NCBI RefSeq assembly: GCF_004138495.1
Contig: NZ_ML142860.1
Location: forward strand, 160,510 to 166,044
Length of the DNA stretch: 5,535 nucleotides
From: Phytoactinopolyspora endophytica
GTDB lineage: Bacteria; Actinomycetota; Actinomycetes; Jiangellales; Jiangellaceae
Reading direction: 5' to 3'
Below the pieces are notes generated by a model, which did no database searches, had not been told where the DNA came from, and saw nothing but the letters and a program-made list of their open reading frames with translations. Within the stretch, counting starts at the first letter, position 1; every line of letters starts with the position of its first letter. The translations under genes were made by a program, and so were the position numbers. This document shows, piece after piece, positions 1 through 5,535 of the stretch.

Positions 1-261
1 GTCTTTCTGATCGTCCTGTGCGTGGCCATGTTCGTTCGTTATGGACCGCCGGATGACCCGAGCATGAGCGAGGTCGTCTCACCGATCCACGGGTGGCTCT
101 ACGTGATCTATCTGGCGGCGACCGGCTGGCTCGTCTACCAGCGCGGCTGGAAGGGAACACGGGCGGTTCTGATCGCTCTTGCCGGCACGGTCCCGTTCGC
201 GTCGTTCGCCGCCGAACGGTATGTGGTCAAGAACGCGCGTGAGGAGCAGCGGGTTCGCTGA
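1..261 (+). CDS. DUF3817 family integral membrane protein, 3' part
   Basis: The gene is cut by the left edge. The reading frame is open from base 1 (VFLIVLCVAMFVRYG...) and ends at the TGA at 259-261, giving 86 visible residues. A GTG at 22 could act as a start, but hydrophobic codons run in frame back to base 1, so the true start is almost certainly outside the window. Visible parts are the end of a first membrane helix, a second helix beginning with an IHGWLYVIYL-like motif, a positively charged turn (YQRGWKGTR), and a third helix with GTVPFASFAAER, ending in a charged tail. The HGWLY and GT.PF.SF.AER motifs are the signature of DUF3817, a small actinobacterial membrane family of about 100 residues with no established function. 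The 3' end overlaps the convergent SURF1 gene by 35 bp. The family call is from recalled motifs; the role is unknown. Confidence 0.85.
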   Translation, partial: VFLIVLCVAMFVRYGPPDDPSMSEVVSPIHGWLYVIYLAATGWLVYQRGWKGTRAVLIALAGTVPFASFAAERYVVKNAREEQRVR

Positions 262-1078
262 CGGAGGCTTCTTCCGTACTGTCCGCGTCGACGCCCTCCG
301 TGCCCGCGCCCGCAGACTCGTCGGAGTCGCCATCTGTGCTGGTGGCACGGCTGCGCGACCGGATTCCGGAACGCACCACCGAGGCCCAGAACACCACCGC
401 CGCCGCGCCGAATACCCACCACTGGGCCCAGTAGGACAGGTTCTGCCAAGGACTGACGTCACGTACCGGCGCCACCTCGTCGATGTCGACGATGGCTATG
501 TCATCAGGGGCGGGCTCCTCGGACGTCAGCAGCAGGTATCCGTCCAGCATGGCCGACTCCGATATACCCGTGGCATCGGAGAGTGTGTCAGGCGCGATGT
601 AGGCGATCTCCTCATCGTCAAGTATTTGGCCGCTGCGCACCGTGGCGTGTTCGGACGTTTCTGGAAGGACCAGATGGCCGATGGTGCTGACGGGCTGGTC
701 AGGTAACGTGGCAGGAGCGACGGGTTCATCGACCCACCCGCGCAGTACCGGAACGATCACCCCGTCAGTGGTCTCTAGTGGGACCAGCACGAACCACCCC
801 AGGACACCGTCATGAATACGCCCGGGAACGTTGAGCGCGTGCTCGGTGAGATATCTCCCTTCCATCGTGACTGGCCTGTCGGCGGCGTCTGCGATATTTT
901 CGCCCGGCTGGACGAGTTCGCTTACCGGCACAGCCGGGCGGTCACGGTCATCATGCCGGGACTGGCTGTCCTGGTAGATGCCGAACTGCCACCATCCGGC
1001 GACAACGCAGAAAATGATCGCCAATGTGAAGGCAACGTGCGCTGCAAGCCAGCGGGGTGTGAACAAGAAGCGAGGCAC
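227..1078 (-). CDS. SURF1 family cytochrome oxidase assembly protein
   Basis: This is a 283-residue protein of the SURF1/Shy1 family, membrane proteins that help assemble haem-copper cytochrome c oxidase, in bacteria probably by supplying haem to subunit I. The family architecture is visible: a start of the MPRFLFTPRWLA type, one N-terminal membrane helix (about residues 11-29) running into GWWQF, a large extracytoplasmic domain with the VTMEGRYL (70-77) and VLRGWV (111-116) motifs, and a second membrane helix (about 216-236) preceded by NLSYWAQWW. A hydrophilic, mostly acidic tail of about 45 residues (239-283) follows helix 2. Its last residues are encoded inside the overlap with the convergent DUF3817 gene. 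The start codon is GTG at 1076-1078. The ATG at 1078-1080 is out of frame. No clear Shine-Dalgarno sequence precedes the start. A TACCGT six bases upstream fits the TAnnnT pattern of a -10 box for a leaderless mRNA, but this is speculative. No oxidase subunit genes are in the window. Confidence 0.9.
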   Translation of the reverse strand: MPRFLFTPRWLAAHVAFTLAIIFCVVAGWWQFGIYQDSQSRHDDRDRPAVPVSELVQPGENIADAADRPVTMEGRYLTEHALNVPGRIHDGVLGWFVLVPLETTDGVIVPVLRGWVDEPVAPATLPDQPVSTIGHLVLPETSEHATVRSGQILDDEEIAYIAPDTLSDATGISESAMLDGYLLLTSEEPAPDDIAIVDIDEVAPVRDVSPWQNLSYWAQWWVFGAAAVVFWASVVRSGIRSRSRATSTDGDSDESAGAGTEGVDADSTEEASVSEPAAPHARS

Positions 1079-1184
1079 ATACCAACGGTAATGGCACCGC
1101 GCTGTGGGGCATTCCGTCAGGTTGCGCCAAGGAGCCGGGAACGACGAGTAGGCTTCGTTCCGTCACTAGTGGGGGTCGCTTGAG

Positions 1185-1201
1185 ATATCGACGGCGGATA
1201 T
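1185..1201. promoter_or_regulatory. Possible operator: interrupted palindrome ATATC-N7-GATAT
   Basis: Two AT-rich 5-bp half sites form an exact inverted repeat, ATATC (1185-1189) and GATAT (1197-1201), separated by 7 bp. It lies 24 bp before the preferred start of the rightward gene and overlaps a weak -10 candidate. Its size and position would suit a dimeric repressor, and AT-rich half sites stand out in this GC-rich region. A 5-bp match can arise by chance and no regulator gene is adjacent. Confidence 0.2.
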
Positions 1202-1206
1202 GACAT

Positions 1207-1213
1207 GAGGGAG
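1207..1213 (+). promoter_or_regulatory. Ribosome binding site that decides the start at 1226
   Basis: A purine run GAGGGAG lies 12 bases before the ATG at 1226. The ATG at 1205 sits at its edge and has no comparable purine run in front of it. A further in-frame ATG at 1253 also lacks one. This favours 1226 as the start of the unknown membrane protein gene. Confidence 0.5.
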
Positions 1214-1225
1214 ACGAGAACTCTG

Positions 1226-2002
1226 ATGACTCGACCACACCCGTTGACGGCGATGAGAGAGCGGGAGTGGTCCGAAGCATGGGAGGAACAGCAACGCATA
1301 GTCGATGAGCAGCTCAACTCACAGCGAGGCAGTTGGCTGCCGAACGTGGTCGAGGTGCGCCGCTGGGGTGCGATGCGATGGACATCGGGACGCCCCGGAC
1401 ACGCGGCGACCTCCGGGCGGGCTGTTGCCGAGACATACGTGGTGCTCCGTCCGGACATGCCAGCCGACACGACCGACCAAGTCATGGACGTGCTCAAGGA
1501 GCCACCCCCCATGGTCCGGCTGATCGGTTTCGGCCTGCAACGGCACCACGTGATCGGTGCGGTATCGGGTGCCCTCGCCCTCGGCGTCGTCGCCGCCGTG
1601 GCCGGAATAGCGCTCGGGACGGGTGTCGTCGGCATCGTTCTCGGTCTGCTCCTCGGAGCCGCTGCGGGGGCCATAGTCGGAGGCCTCGCTGCGCGCTACG
1701 CCGTGGAACGGCAACGAGCAGGTGTGCTCGGTGACGAAGACCACATGCGGGTGATCGTCGGGCGTTATGCTCCGAAGTCCTGGTCCAGGTTGGTGGAAGC
1801 GGCGGCCGCGCTAGAGGCGGCCCTGCCGGCCGGAGCCGGCACGAATCTCGAGGATCCGGATGCCCAGGCCGTGGAGGCCATGCACATTGCGATGTGGGAG
1901 GCTGCAGCGGTGCTGGTGGGGTCCTCCGACCACACCGGCGTGGAGGTGCTGGCCGAGCGGATGGAGGGGCTGGAACGGGCGTACCGGGGCGCTGCCTCGT
2001 AA
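1226..2002 (+). CDS. Unknown membrane protein with glycine-rich transmembrane hairpin
   Basis: I do not recognise this 258-residue protein. The first 100 or so residues are hydrophilic, beginning with a charged, probably helical stretch (MREREWSEAWEEQQRIVDEQL). Two adjacent hydrophobic segments follow, at about residues 109-133 and 134-157, very rich in Gly, Ala and Val with GxxxG-like spacing (GIALGTGVVGIVLGLLLGAA), as in tightly packed helix hairpins. The last 100 residues are again hydrophilic and mostly helical, with Ala/Glu-rich stretches (LVEAAAALEAALP and AVEAMHIAMWEAAAVL). There is no signal peptide, so both ends are probably on the same side of the membrane, most likely cytoplasmic. 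Codon use matches the neighbours. ATG 1226 is chosen for its purine-rich upstream site; ATG 1205 would add seven residues. It is a monocistronic gene: its neighbours on both sides are on the other strand, so context gives no functional hint. Confidence 0.75.
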   Translation: MTRPHPLTAMREREWSEAWEEQQRIVDEQLNSQRGSWLPNVVEVRRWGAMRWTSGRPGHAATSGRAVAETYVVLRPDMPADTTDQVMDVLKEPPPMVRLIGFGLQRHHVIGAVSGALALGVVAAVAGIALGTGVVGIVLGLLLGAAAGAIVGGLAARYAVERQRAGVLGDEDHMRVIVGRYAPKSWSRLVEAAAALEAALPAGAGTNLEDPDAQAVEAMHIAMWEAAAVLVGSSDHTGVEVLAERMEGLERAYRGAAS

Positions 2003-2070
2003 AGGGTGCGTAGCCGCAGGCTTCGCCGAGCAGCACGTCCGGGAGCGACTGACCCGTGGGTCCAGGAGTC
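2003..2070. other. Convergent gap with weak hairpin at 2008-2026
   Basis: These 68 bp lie between the stop of the unknown membrane protein gene and the stop of the ligase gene, where transcription from both sides must end. The best structure I see is a small hairpin at 2008-2026 (GCG.AGCC, loop GCA, GGCT.CGC, with one T-T mismatch), six bases after the rightward stop. A second tight repeat, GACCC-GT-GGGTC, lies near 2051-2062. Neither has a following T run, so I do not call a definite terminator. Confidence 0.3.
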
Positions 2071-3615
2071 CTAGCCGTGGCTCCATAGCTGCCGGACCGC
2101 GGCGACGGTGTCGGCTTCGGACGCCGGCTTGTCCGACCGGTGACGCAGGACCCGTGCGAACCGCAAGGCTATCCCCGCCGGATACCGCGGTGAGCCTTGG
2201 ACGCCATCGAAGGCGATCTCCACCAGCAGCTCGGGCCGTACCGGTACCACCCACTGGTCGGACGGACCCTGAGCGATCTCCATCAACCGATCGGTCTGCC
2301 ACGTCAGCATCTCGTCGGTCAGGCCCTTGAAAGTCTTGCCGAGCATCACGAAGCCACCGGCGGGACCGTACTCGCCGTCCGGGTCCCGTGCGCCCAGGTG
2401 GAGGTTGGACAGCCAGCCTTTTCGCCGTCCGTGCCCCCACTCGGCGGCGAGGACGACCAGGTCCAGGGTGTGGCGCGGTTTGACCTTCAGCCAGCTCGCG
2501 CCGCGCCGGCCGGCCTCGTATGGCGCGTCGACAGACTTCGCGATGACACCTTCGTGTCCCTGCCGGACCGCGTCGGCGAAGAACGAGGCCGCTGACTCTG
2601 GCCCATCGGCCACGATACGGGGGACCCGGTGTCTCTGCGGAAGGATGTCCGCCAACGCAGCCCAGCGTCGCACTGCGGGCTCACCGATCAGGTCGTGGCC
2701 GTTGAGGTGCAGGCAGTCGAAGAAGTAGACAGAGAGCGGGACCTGCTCGCGTGCGCGGGTGACGTCGGCGCGCCGGCCGATCCGGGAGGACGTCCGTTGG
2801 AACGGCGACGGGCGGCCGGCGGGATCCAGTGCGATGGCCTCGCCGTCCAGTACGACGGAGTCGACCGGTAGCTCGAGAACGGCTTCCACGATCTCGGGGA
2901 CGCGGGACGTGACATCGTCCAGGGTGCGGGTGAAGACCCGGACCTCCTGGCCGTCACGGTGGACCTGCACCCGGACCCCGTCGAGCTTCCACTCCACCGA
3001 CGCCTCGCCGAGCTGGCCGACTGCGTCGGCGATACCTGGAGAAGGTGAGGCCAGCATGGGCCGGATCGGCGAGCCGACGGCCAGGCGAAACCGCTCCATT
3101 CCGGCGGCGCCCTCGGCCAGCACCGCCGCCGCGACGGGCACGAGAGCACCGGCGACCATGACCGCCCGCCGTATCTCGGCTGCGGGCAGCTCCGCCGCCG
3201 CGGCGACGGCCTCCGTGAGCACACCGTCCAGCGCGCCCTGCCGAACCTCTGAAGTCACCAGCCCGGCCAGCAACTGCTGCTCCGCCTGGGTGGCGCGGGC
3301 GAGCAGACCGGTGAGCGCCGTGCGTTTCGCCGCGGTGGAGCCCTTGCCGGACATCTCCGCGATCCTGGCGAACTCGGTGTCGACCTCGGCGACGGTCAGG
3401 CTGGCACGTTGGGCCGGCTCGGGCATCTCCCGCAGCGCGGCGTAGCCCAGGCCCGTCCGGCGTTGACGGAGCTCTCCGGCGAGGTAGCTGGCCGTCGCCT
3501 GGGCCTCGGCAGCATCAGAACGTCGCAGACAGCCTGCCAGCAGCCGGATCTTCTCCAGCCGGCTGCTGGTGTTGCGCACGGCAAGCGACGTCTCAGCCAG
3601 ATCAGCGAAAAGCAT
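2071..3615 (-). CDS. ligB: ATP-dependent DNA ligase, LigB type
   Basis: This 514-residue protein seals nicks in DNA through a ligase-AMP intermediate (EC 6.5.1.1). It has an N-terminal DNA-binding ligase domain (about residues 1-165), the nucleotidyltransferase core (about 185-380) and a C-terminal OB-fold (about 395-505). All the usual superfamily motifs are visible: motif I EWKLDG with catalytic Lys210, motif III VVLDGEA (Glu259), motif IIIa VYFFDCLHLNG (297-307), motif IV EGVIAKS (355-361), motif V WLKVKP (375-380) and the Arg-rich motif VI LRFARVLRHRSDK (484-496). Length and domain order match mycobacterial LigB (about 507 residues), and the N-terminus (MLFADLAETSLAV..TSSRL) resembles LigB, which supports the ATG at 3613-3615 although no clear Shine-Dalgarno precedes it. 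There is no polymerase or phosphoesterase domain as in LigD, and no Ku gene nearby. LigB-type ligases are accessory to the NAD-dependent LigA. A hairpin upstream probably separates it from the protease gene. Confidence 0.93.
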   Translation of the reverse strand: MLFADLAETSLAVRNTSSRLEKIRLLAGCLRRSDAAEAQATASYLAGELRQRRTGLGYAALREMPEPAQRASLTVAEVDTEFARIAEMSGKGSTAAKRTALTGLLARATQAEQQLLAGLVTSEVRQGALDGVLTEAVAAAAELPAAEIRRAVMVAGALVPVAAAVLAEGAAGMERFRLAVGSPIRPMLASPSPGIADAVGQLGEASVEWKLDGVRVQVHRDGQEVRVFTRTLDDVTSRVPEIVEAVLELPVDSVVLDGEAIALDPAGRPSPFQRTSSRIGRRADVTRAREQVPLSVYFFDCLHLNGHDLIGEPAVRRWAALADILPQRHRVPRIVADGPESAASFFADAVRQGHEGVIAKSVDAPYEAGRRGASWLKVKPRHTLDLVVLAAEWGHGRRKGWLSNLHLGARDPDGEYGPAGGFVMLGKTFKGLTDEMLTWQTDRLMEIAQGPSDQWVVPVRPELLVEIAFDGVQGSPRYPAGIALRFARVLRHRSDKPASEADTVAAVRQLWSHG

Positions 3616-3748
3616 GCACCAAGTCTGCCGCGCCGCACTGACAGATGTCCTGGGCCGGGAAGCTCGCGGCAGTATCCGGCGCAGAACGCCAAGACGGCGC
3701 CCCGGGGTGGTAGTCGCCCGGGACGCCGTCGAGGGGAGCGGTGGCCGC
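3616..3748. other. Intergenic region between protease and ligase genes
   Basis: This 133-bp gap lies between two genes on the same (-) strand. Its protease-proximal part holds a strong hairpin (listed separately). The remaining 77 bp or so before the ligase start must carry the ligase promoter if the hairpin terminates transcription. I see no convincing -35/-10 pair and no Shine-Dalgarno sequence there. Confidence 0.5.
3693..3730 (-). terminator. Strong GC-rich hairpin terminator of the protease gene
   Basis: Two 14-base arms (3693-3706 and 3717-3730) enclose a 10-base loop. Read on the - strand the arms are GACGGCGTCCCGGG and CCCGGGGCGCCGTC. They pair at every position, with one G-U wobble, whereas the + strand transcript would have a C-A mismatch there. 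The hairpin begins 18 bases after the protease stop codon and is followed by TTGGCGTTCTGC, only loosely T-rich, as is common for GC-rich actinobacterial terminators. It most likely ends the kinase-protease transcript and isolates the ligase gene. Confidence 0.7.
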
Positions 3749-5281
3749 TCAGGTCATCTCGGCGTCGCTGCCGAGGGTGAGGTCCACGGTCTGCTCTTCG
3801 CCGTCCCGCAGGTAGGTCAGCGTCACCTCGTCTCCTGGCCGGTAGGAACGGGTGGCGGCGATGAGTGAGACGGCGTCGGTGGTCAGCTTGTCGTTGACCG
3901 CCGTGATGACGTCGCCTTCGGCAAGACCGGCCTCGTCGGCGCTGCTGTTCGGCTCGACGCTGGCGACGAGGGCTCCCGGCGTGCCGTCCTGTACATCTCC
4001 GACTTCGATACCGAGGCGCGCATGGGTGGCCCTGCCGTTCTCCAGAAGCTCCTCGGCGATCGGGCTCGCCTGGTCGATCGGGATGGCGAACCCGAGTCCG
4101 ATCGAGCCGGTGTCCATGCCGTTGGTGGCGATGGCGCTGTTGATGCCGATCACCTCGCCGGCCATGTTGACCAACGGGCCGCCCGAATTGCCCTGGTTGA
4201 TCGGTGCGTCGGTCTGGACCGCCTGGTGGTACGTCTGGGAGCTCTGCTGCTCGCCGGCGACGATCGGCCGGTCGAGGGCGGAGACGATGCCGGTGGTCAC
4301 GGTGCTGTCCAGCCCCAGCGGCGAGCCGATCGCGACCACCTGCTCGCCGACCGCCAGGTCGCCGGAGGACCCGAGAGTGGCAGGCGTGAGGTCGGAGACG
4401 TCCTGGGCCTGGATGACCGCGAGATCGGTCTCCGGATCGGTGCCGACCACCTCGGCGTCGGCCGTGGTGCCGTCACTGAACGTCACCTGAAGGTTTCCTT
4501 GTCCTCCGGCGGCCTCGACGACGTGGTTGTTGGTCAGGATCTCGCCGTCGGAGGAGATGATCACACCGGTCCCGGTGCCCGACTGGCCGAACGGCCCACC
4601 ACCGACGTTGATCGTGACCACGCTCGGCGTCACCTGGTCGGCCACGGCTTCCACACTCTCCAGGGAGGCGGCGGGCTGCTCATCGGAGGTGTTCTCAGTG
4701 TTCTGCTCGAGGCTGCTCTCCACCGGCTCGTCGCTGGACGAGTCGTCCAGCCATACGGCCACGCCGGCGCCGGTGCCGCCACCGAGTATCGCGCCGATGG
4801 CGAGTCCGGCGAGGAGCATCCGTCCTCGCCCCCTTCGCTGCGTGGACGTCGTGTCCGCGGGAGCCGAGAATGCCGTGGTGTCAGGGCCTCCGGGACCGCC
4901 GCGACCGTGTCCGCCCACCGCCGCGCCGAATGGCCCGGTGGTGCCAGGCGAAGCCGGACCGGCATGCGAGTGCTCGGACTGCGGCGGCGACGGGGGAAGA
5001 GACGTCCCGGGCGCTGTATCCGGCCGAGCCGCACCGGCCTGCCACGGCGACGCATTGCCTTGGTTGGCGGCGGAGCTTGACCAGCCTGACCCCGGGGGAG
5101 CAGCGGGCGGGCCGGGCGACGGTGGCGAGGTCGGCAGCTGGCGGGTGGGAGAGGCATCCGGCTGCGGTTGCTCGGACGAACCGTGCCCGCCCGGCTGCGC
5201 GGACGAGCTCTCCTCGGAGGGCTGACGCTGCGGGTTCTGGTCGGGCCGCTGTTCTGGCCCACCGTGGCTTGTCTCGTTCAT
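3749..5281 (-). CDS. Membrane-anchored HtrA/DegP-type serine protease with PDZ domain
   Basis: This 510-residue S1C-family protease degrades or chaperones damaged proteins outside the membrane. Residues 1-148 are low-complexity, rich in Pro, Ser, Gly and Gln, and probably disordered in the cytoplasm. RRGRGR (149-154) precedes one membrane helix (about 155-177), giving a cytoplasmic N-terminus and an external catalytic part. After an acidic linker comes the trypsin-like domain (about 208-415) with the complete triad His253 (TNNHVV), Asp286 (TDLAV) and Ser366 (GNSGGP), then one PDZ domain (about 420-505) with a GIEV binding-loop motif and GLAEGDVI. The layout matches mycobacterial PepD, which lies downstream of mprAB. 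Start ATG 5279-5281 has a good site GGGAAGAG, 7 bases upstream (5289-5296). A histidine kinase gene ends 40 bp upstream on the same strand, so co-transcription is likely. A strong hairpin follows the stop. The family is certain; orthology to pepD is inferred from context. Confidence 0.93.
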   Translation of the reverse strand: MNETSHGGPEQRPDQNPQRQPSEESSSAQPGGHGSSEQPQPDASPTRQLPTSPPSPGPPAAPPGSGWSSSAANQGNASPWQAGAARPDTAPGTSLPPSPPQSEHSHAGPASPGTTGPFGAAVGGHGRGGPGGPDTTAFSAPADTTSTQRRGRGRMLLAGLAIGAILGGGTGAGVAVWLDDSSSDEPVESSLEQNTENTSDEQPAASLESVEAVADQVTPSVVTINVGGGPFGQSGTGTGVIISSDGEILTNNHVVEAAGGQGNLQVTFSDGTTADAEVVGTDPETDLAVIQAQDVSDLTPATLGSSGDLAVGEQVVAIGSPLGLDSTVTTGIVSALDRPIVAGEQQSSQTYHQAVQTDAPINQGNSGGPLVNMAGEVIGINSAIATNGMDTGSIGLGFAIPIDQASPIAEELLENGRATHARLGIEVGDVQDGTPGALVASVEPNSSADEAGLAEGDVITAVNDKLTTDAVSLIAATRSYRPGDEVTLTYLRDGEEQTVDLTLGSDAEMT

Positions 5282-5301
5282 AGTCTTACTCTTCCCGTTG
5301 A

Positions 5302-5320
5302 CTCTGAGAACATCCTGAAA
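5302..5320 (-). promoter_or_regulatory. Possible response-regulator site: 8-bp direct repeat with 11-bp period
   Basis: On the - strand the units TTTCAGGA (5313-5320) and TCTCAGAG (5302-5309) are separated by TGT. They agree at five of eight positions, including the TCAG core, and the three differences are all transitions. The site fills much of the 40-bp gap between kinase stop and protease start. OmpR/PhoB-type regulators bind such tandem repeats at about 11-bp spacing, and MprA is reported to use loosely conserved 8-bp direct repeats. I see no clear promoter next to it. Confidence 0.25.
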
Positions 5321-5321
5321 T

Positions 5322-5535
5322 TCACGCTAAGGAACCCGAAGAAGACGCCGGATCGTCCGGGGAAGATCCGGGAAGGTGCATGGTGAGCCGGGCACCACCG
5401 GACGGCGCGCGTCCGGCAGTGACGCTCCCGTCGTGCCGCTCGGCGATGGTCCGCACAATGGCGAGGCCGAGCCCGGAGCCGGGCCGGGCCCGCGCCTCCG
5501 ACGAGCGATAGAAGCGTTCGAAGACGTGCGGAAGA
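5322..5535 (-). CDS. Sensor histidine kinase, C-terminal end (MprB-like by context)
   Basis: Only the last 71 residues are in the window; the gene continues past the right edge. Reading on the - strand from base 5534, the frame gives LPHVFERFYRSSEAR, the F box of the HATPase_c domain, then GSGLGLAIVRTIAERHDGSV, the G2 box and following helix, then the final strands (GGARLTMHLP) and a short Ser/Pro/Asp tail ending at the TGA at 5322-5324. This is the ATP-binding end of a membrane sensor kinase that phosphorylates a response regulator; the His box, N box and sensor domain lie outside. The F-box and G2-box form is that of OmpR-associated kinases. The HtrA-type protease gene follows after 40 bp on the same strand, the order seen in mycobacterial mprA-mprB-pepD, so I infer an envelope-stress sensor. 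Kinase identity is secure; the MprB assignment rests on context. Confidence 0.88.
   Translation of the reverse strand, partial: LPHVFERFYRSSEARARPGSGLGLAIVRTIAERHDGSVTAGRAPSGGARLTMHLPGSSPDDPASSSGSLA

Larger units (their letters stand above)
1079..1225. other. Divergent intergenic region between SURF1 and the unknown membrane protein gene
   Basis: These 147 bp separate two genes that point away from each other, so promoters for both should lie here. I see no strong -35/-10 pair for either. A TATGAC at 1199-1204 is a weak -10 candidate for the rightward gene, with no good -35 at 16-18 bp. The right end holds a short interrupted palindrome, listed separately. Confidence 0.5.

Noticed and set aside
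22..261. GTG at 22 as the true start of the DUF3817 gene
   Set aside because: The frame is open and hydrophobic back to base 1 and the first membrane helix of the family would be cut. The gene is better treated as partial.
179..706. + strand open frame (175 codons) across the DUF3817 end and SURF1 gene
   Set aside because: It is Arg/Gly-rich, without family features, and out of frame with the DUF3817 gene. The SURF1 reading on the other strand explains the region.
2008..2026. Small hairpin as a definite terminator for the unknown membrane protein gene
   Set aside because: The stem is short with a mismatch and a three-base loop, and no T run follows on either strand.
1117..2440. Several - strand open frames opposite the unknown membrane protein gene
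   Set aside because: Their translations are Arg/Pro/Ser-rich and lack any coherent hydrophobic pattern. The + strand frame has a ribosome site, membrane hairpin and matching codon use.
2759..3445. + strand open frame (228 codons) opposite the ligase gene
   Set aside because: It is rich in Ser, Ala, Thr and Arg with no domain or hydrophobic core, and lies wholly within the ligase coding region on the other strand.
2071..3615. LigD-type multifunctional non-homologous end-joining ligase
   Set aside because: There is no polymerase or phosphoesterase domain and no Ku gene in the window. The N-terminal ligase domain and overall length match LigB.
4022..5080. Long + strand open frame (352 codons) opposite the HtrA protease gene
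   Set aside because: The other strand encodes a complete protease with triad and PDZ domain. This frame is low-complexity, Gly/Arg/Asp-rich and has no recognisable domain, as expected for the antisense of a GC-rich gene.
1..5535. Defence, phage, CRISPR, biosynthetic or mobile system
   Set aside because: No repeat array, integrase, transposase, nuclease module or biosynthetic enzyme is seen. Nearly all coding space is explained by housekeeping or stress families plus one unknown gene.

Overview
The window has high GC throughout, long antisense open frames and strong G/C preference at third codon positions. The proteins are typical of Actinobacteria: DUF3817, an actinobacterial-type SURF1, a LigB-type ATP-dependent DNA ligase, and an MprB/PepD-like kinase and protease pair. 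I infer a high-GC actinomycete chromosome. Genus cannot be fixed from this sequence alone. I see no tRNA, rRNA, transposase, integrase, CRISPR array or other sign of a mobile island.

Layout from left to right. (1) The 3' end of a DUF3817 membrane protein gene on the + strand enters from the left edge and overlaps by 35 bp, tail to tail, with a SURF1-family gene on the - strand. (2) A 147-bp divergent intergenic region (1079-1225) separates SURF1 from an unrecognised + strand gene for a protein with a glycine-rich transmembrane hairpin. (3) After a 68-bp convergent gap come two - strand genes: the ATP-dependent DNA ligase (2071-3615) and, upstream of it, an HtrA/DegP-type membrane-anchored serine protease with one PDZ domain (3749-5281). 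A strong hairpin lies between these two genes, just after the protease stop codon. (4) At the right edge, 40 bp upstream of the protease, lies the 3' end of a sensor histidine kinase gene on the same strand.

Functionally, the right side looks like the kinase-protease part of an envelope-stress operon of the mycobacterial mprA-mprB-pepD kind. The kinase would sense cell-surface stress, its response regulator (presumably beyond the right edge) would control transcription, and the HtrA protease would handle misfolded proteins outside the membrane. The ligase is probably a separate transcription unit for DNA nick sealing. The SURF1 protein points to assembly of haem-copper cytochrome oxidase. I found no convincing undescribed multi-gene system. 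The most notable items are the strand-specific terminator hairpin, a possible direct-repeat regulator site between kinase and protease, and the unknown glycine-rich membrane protein.
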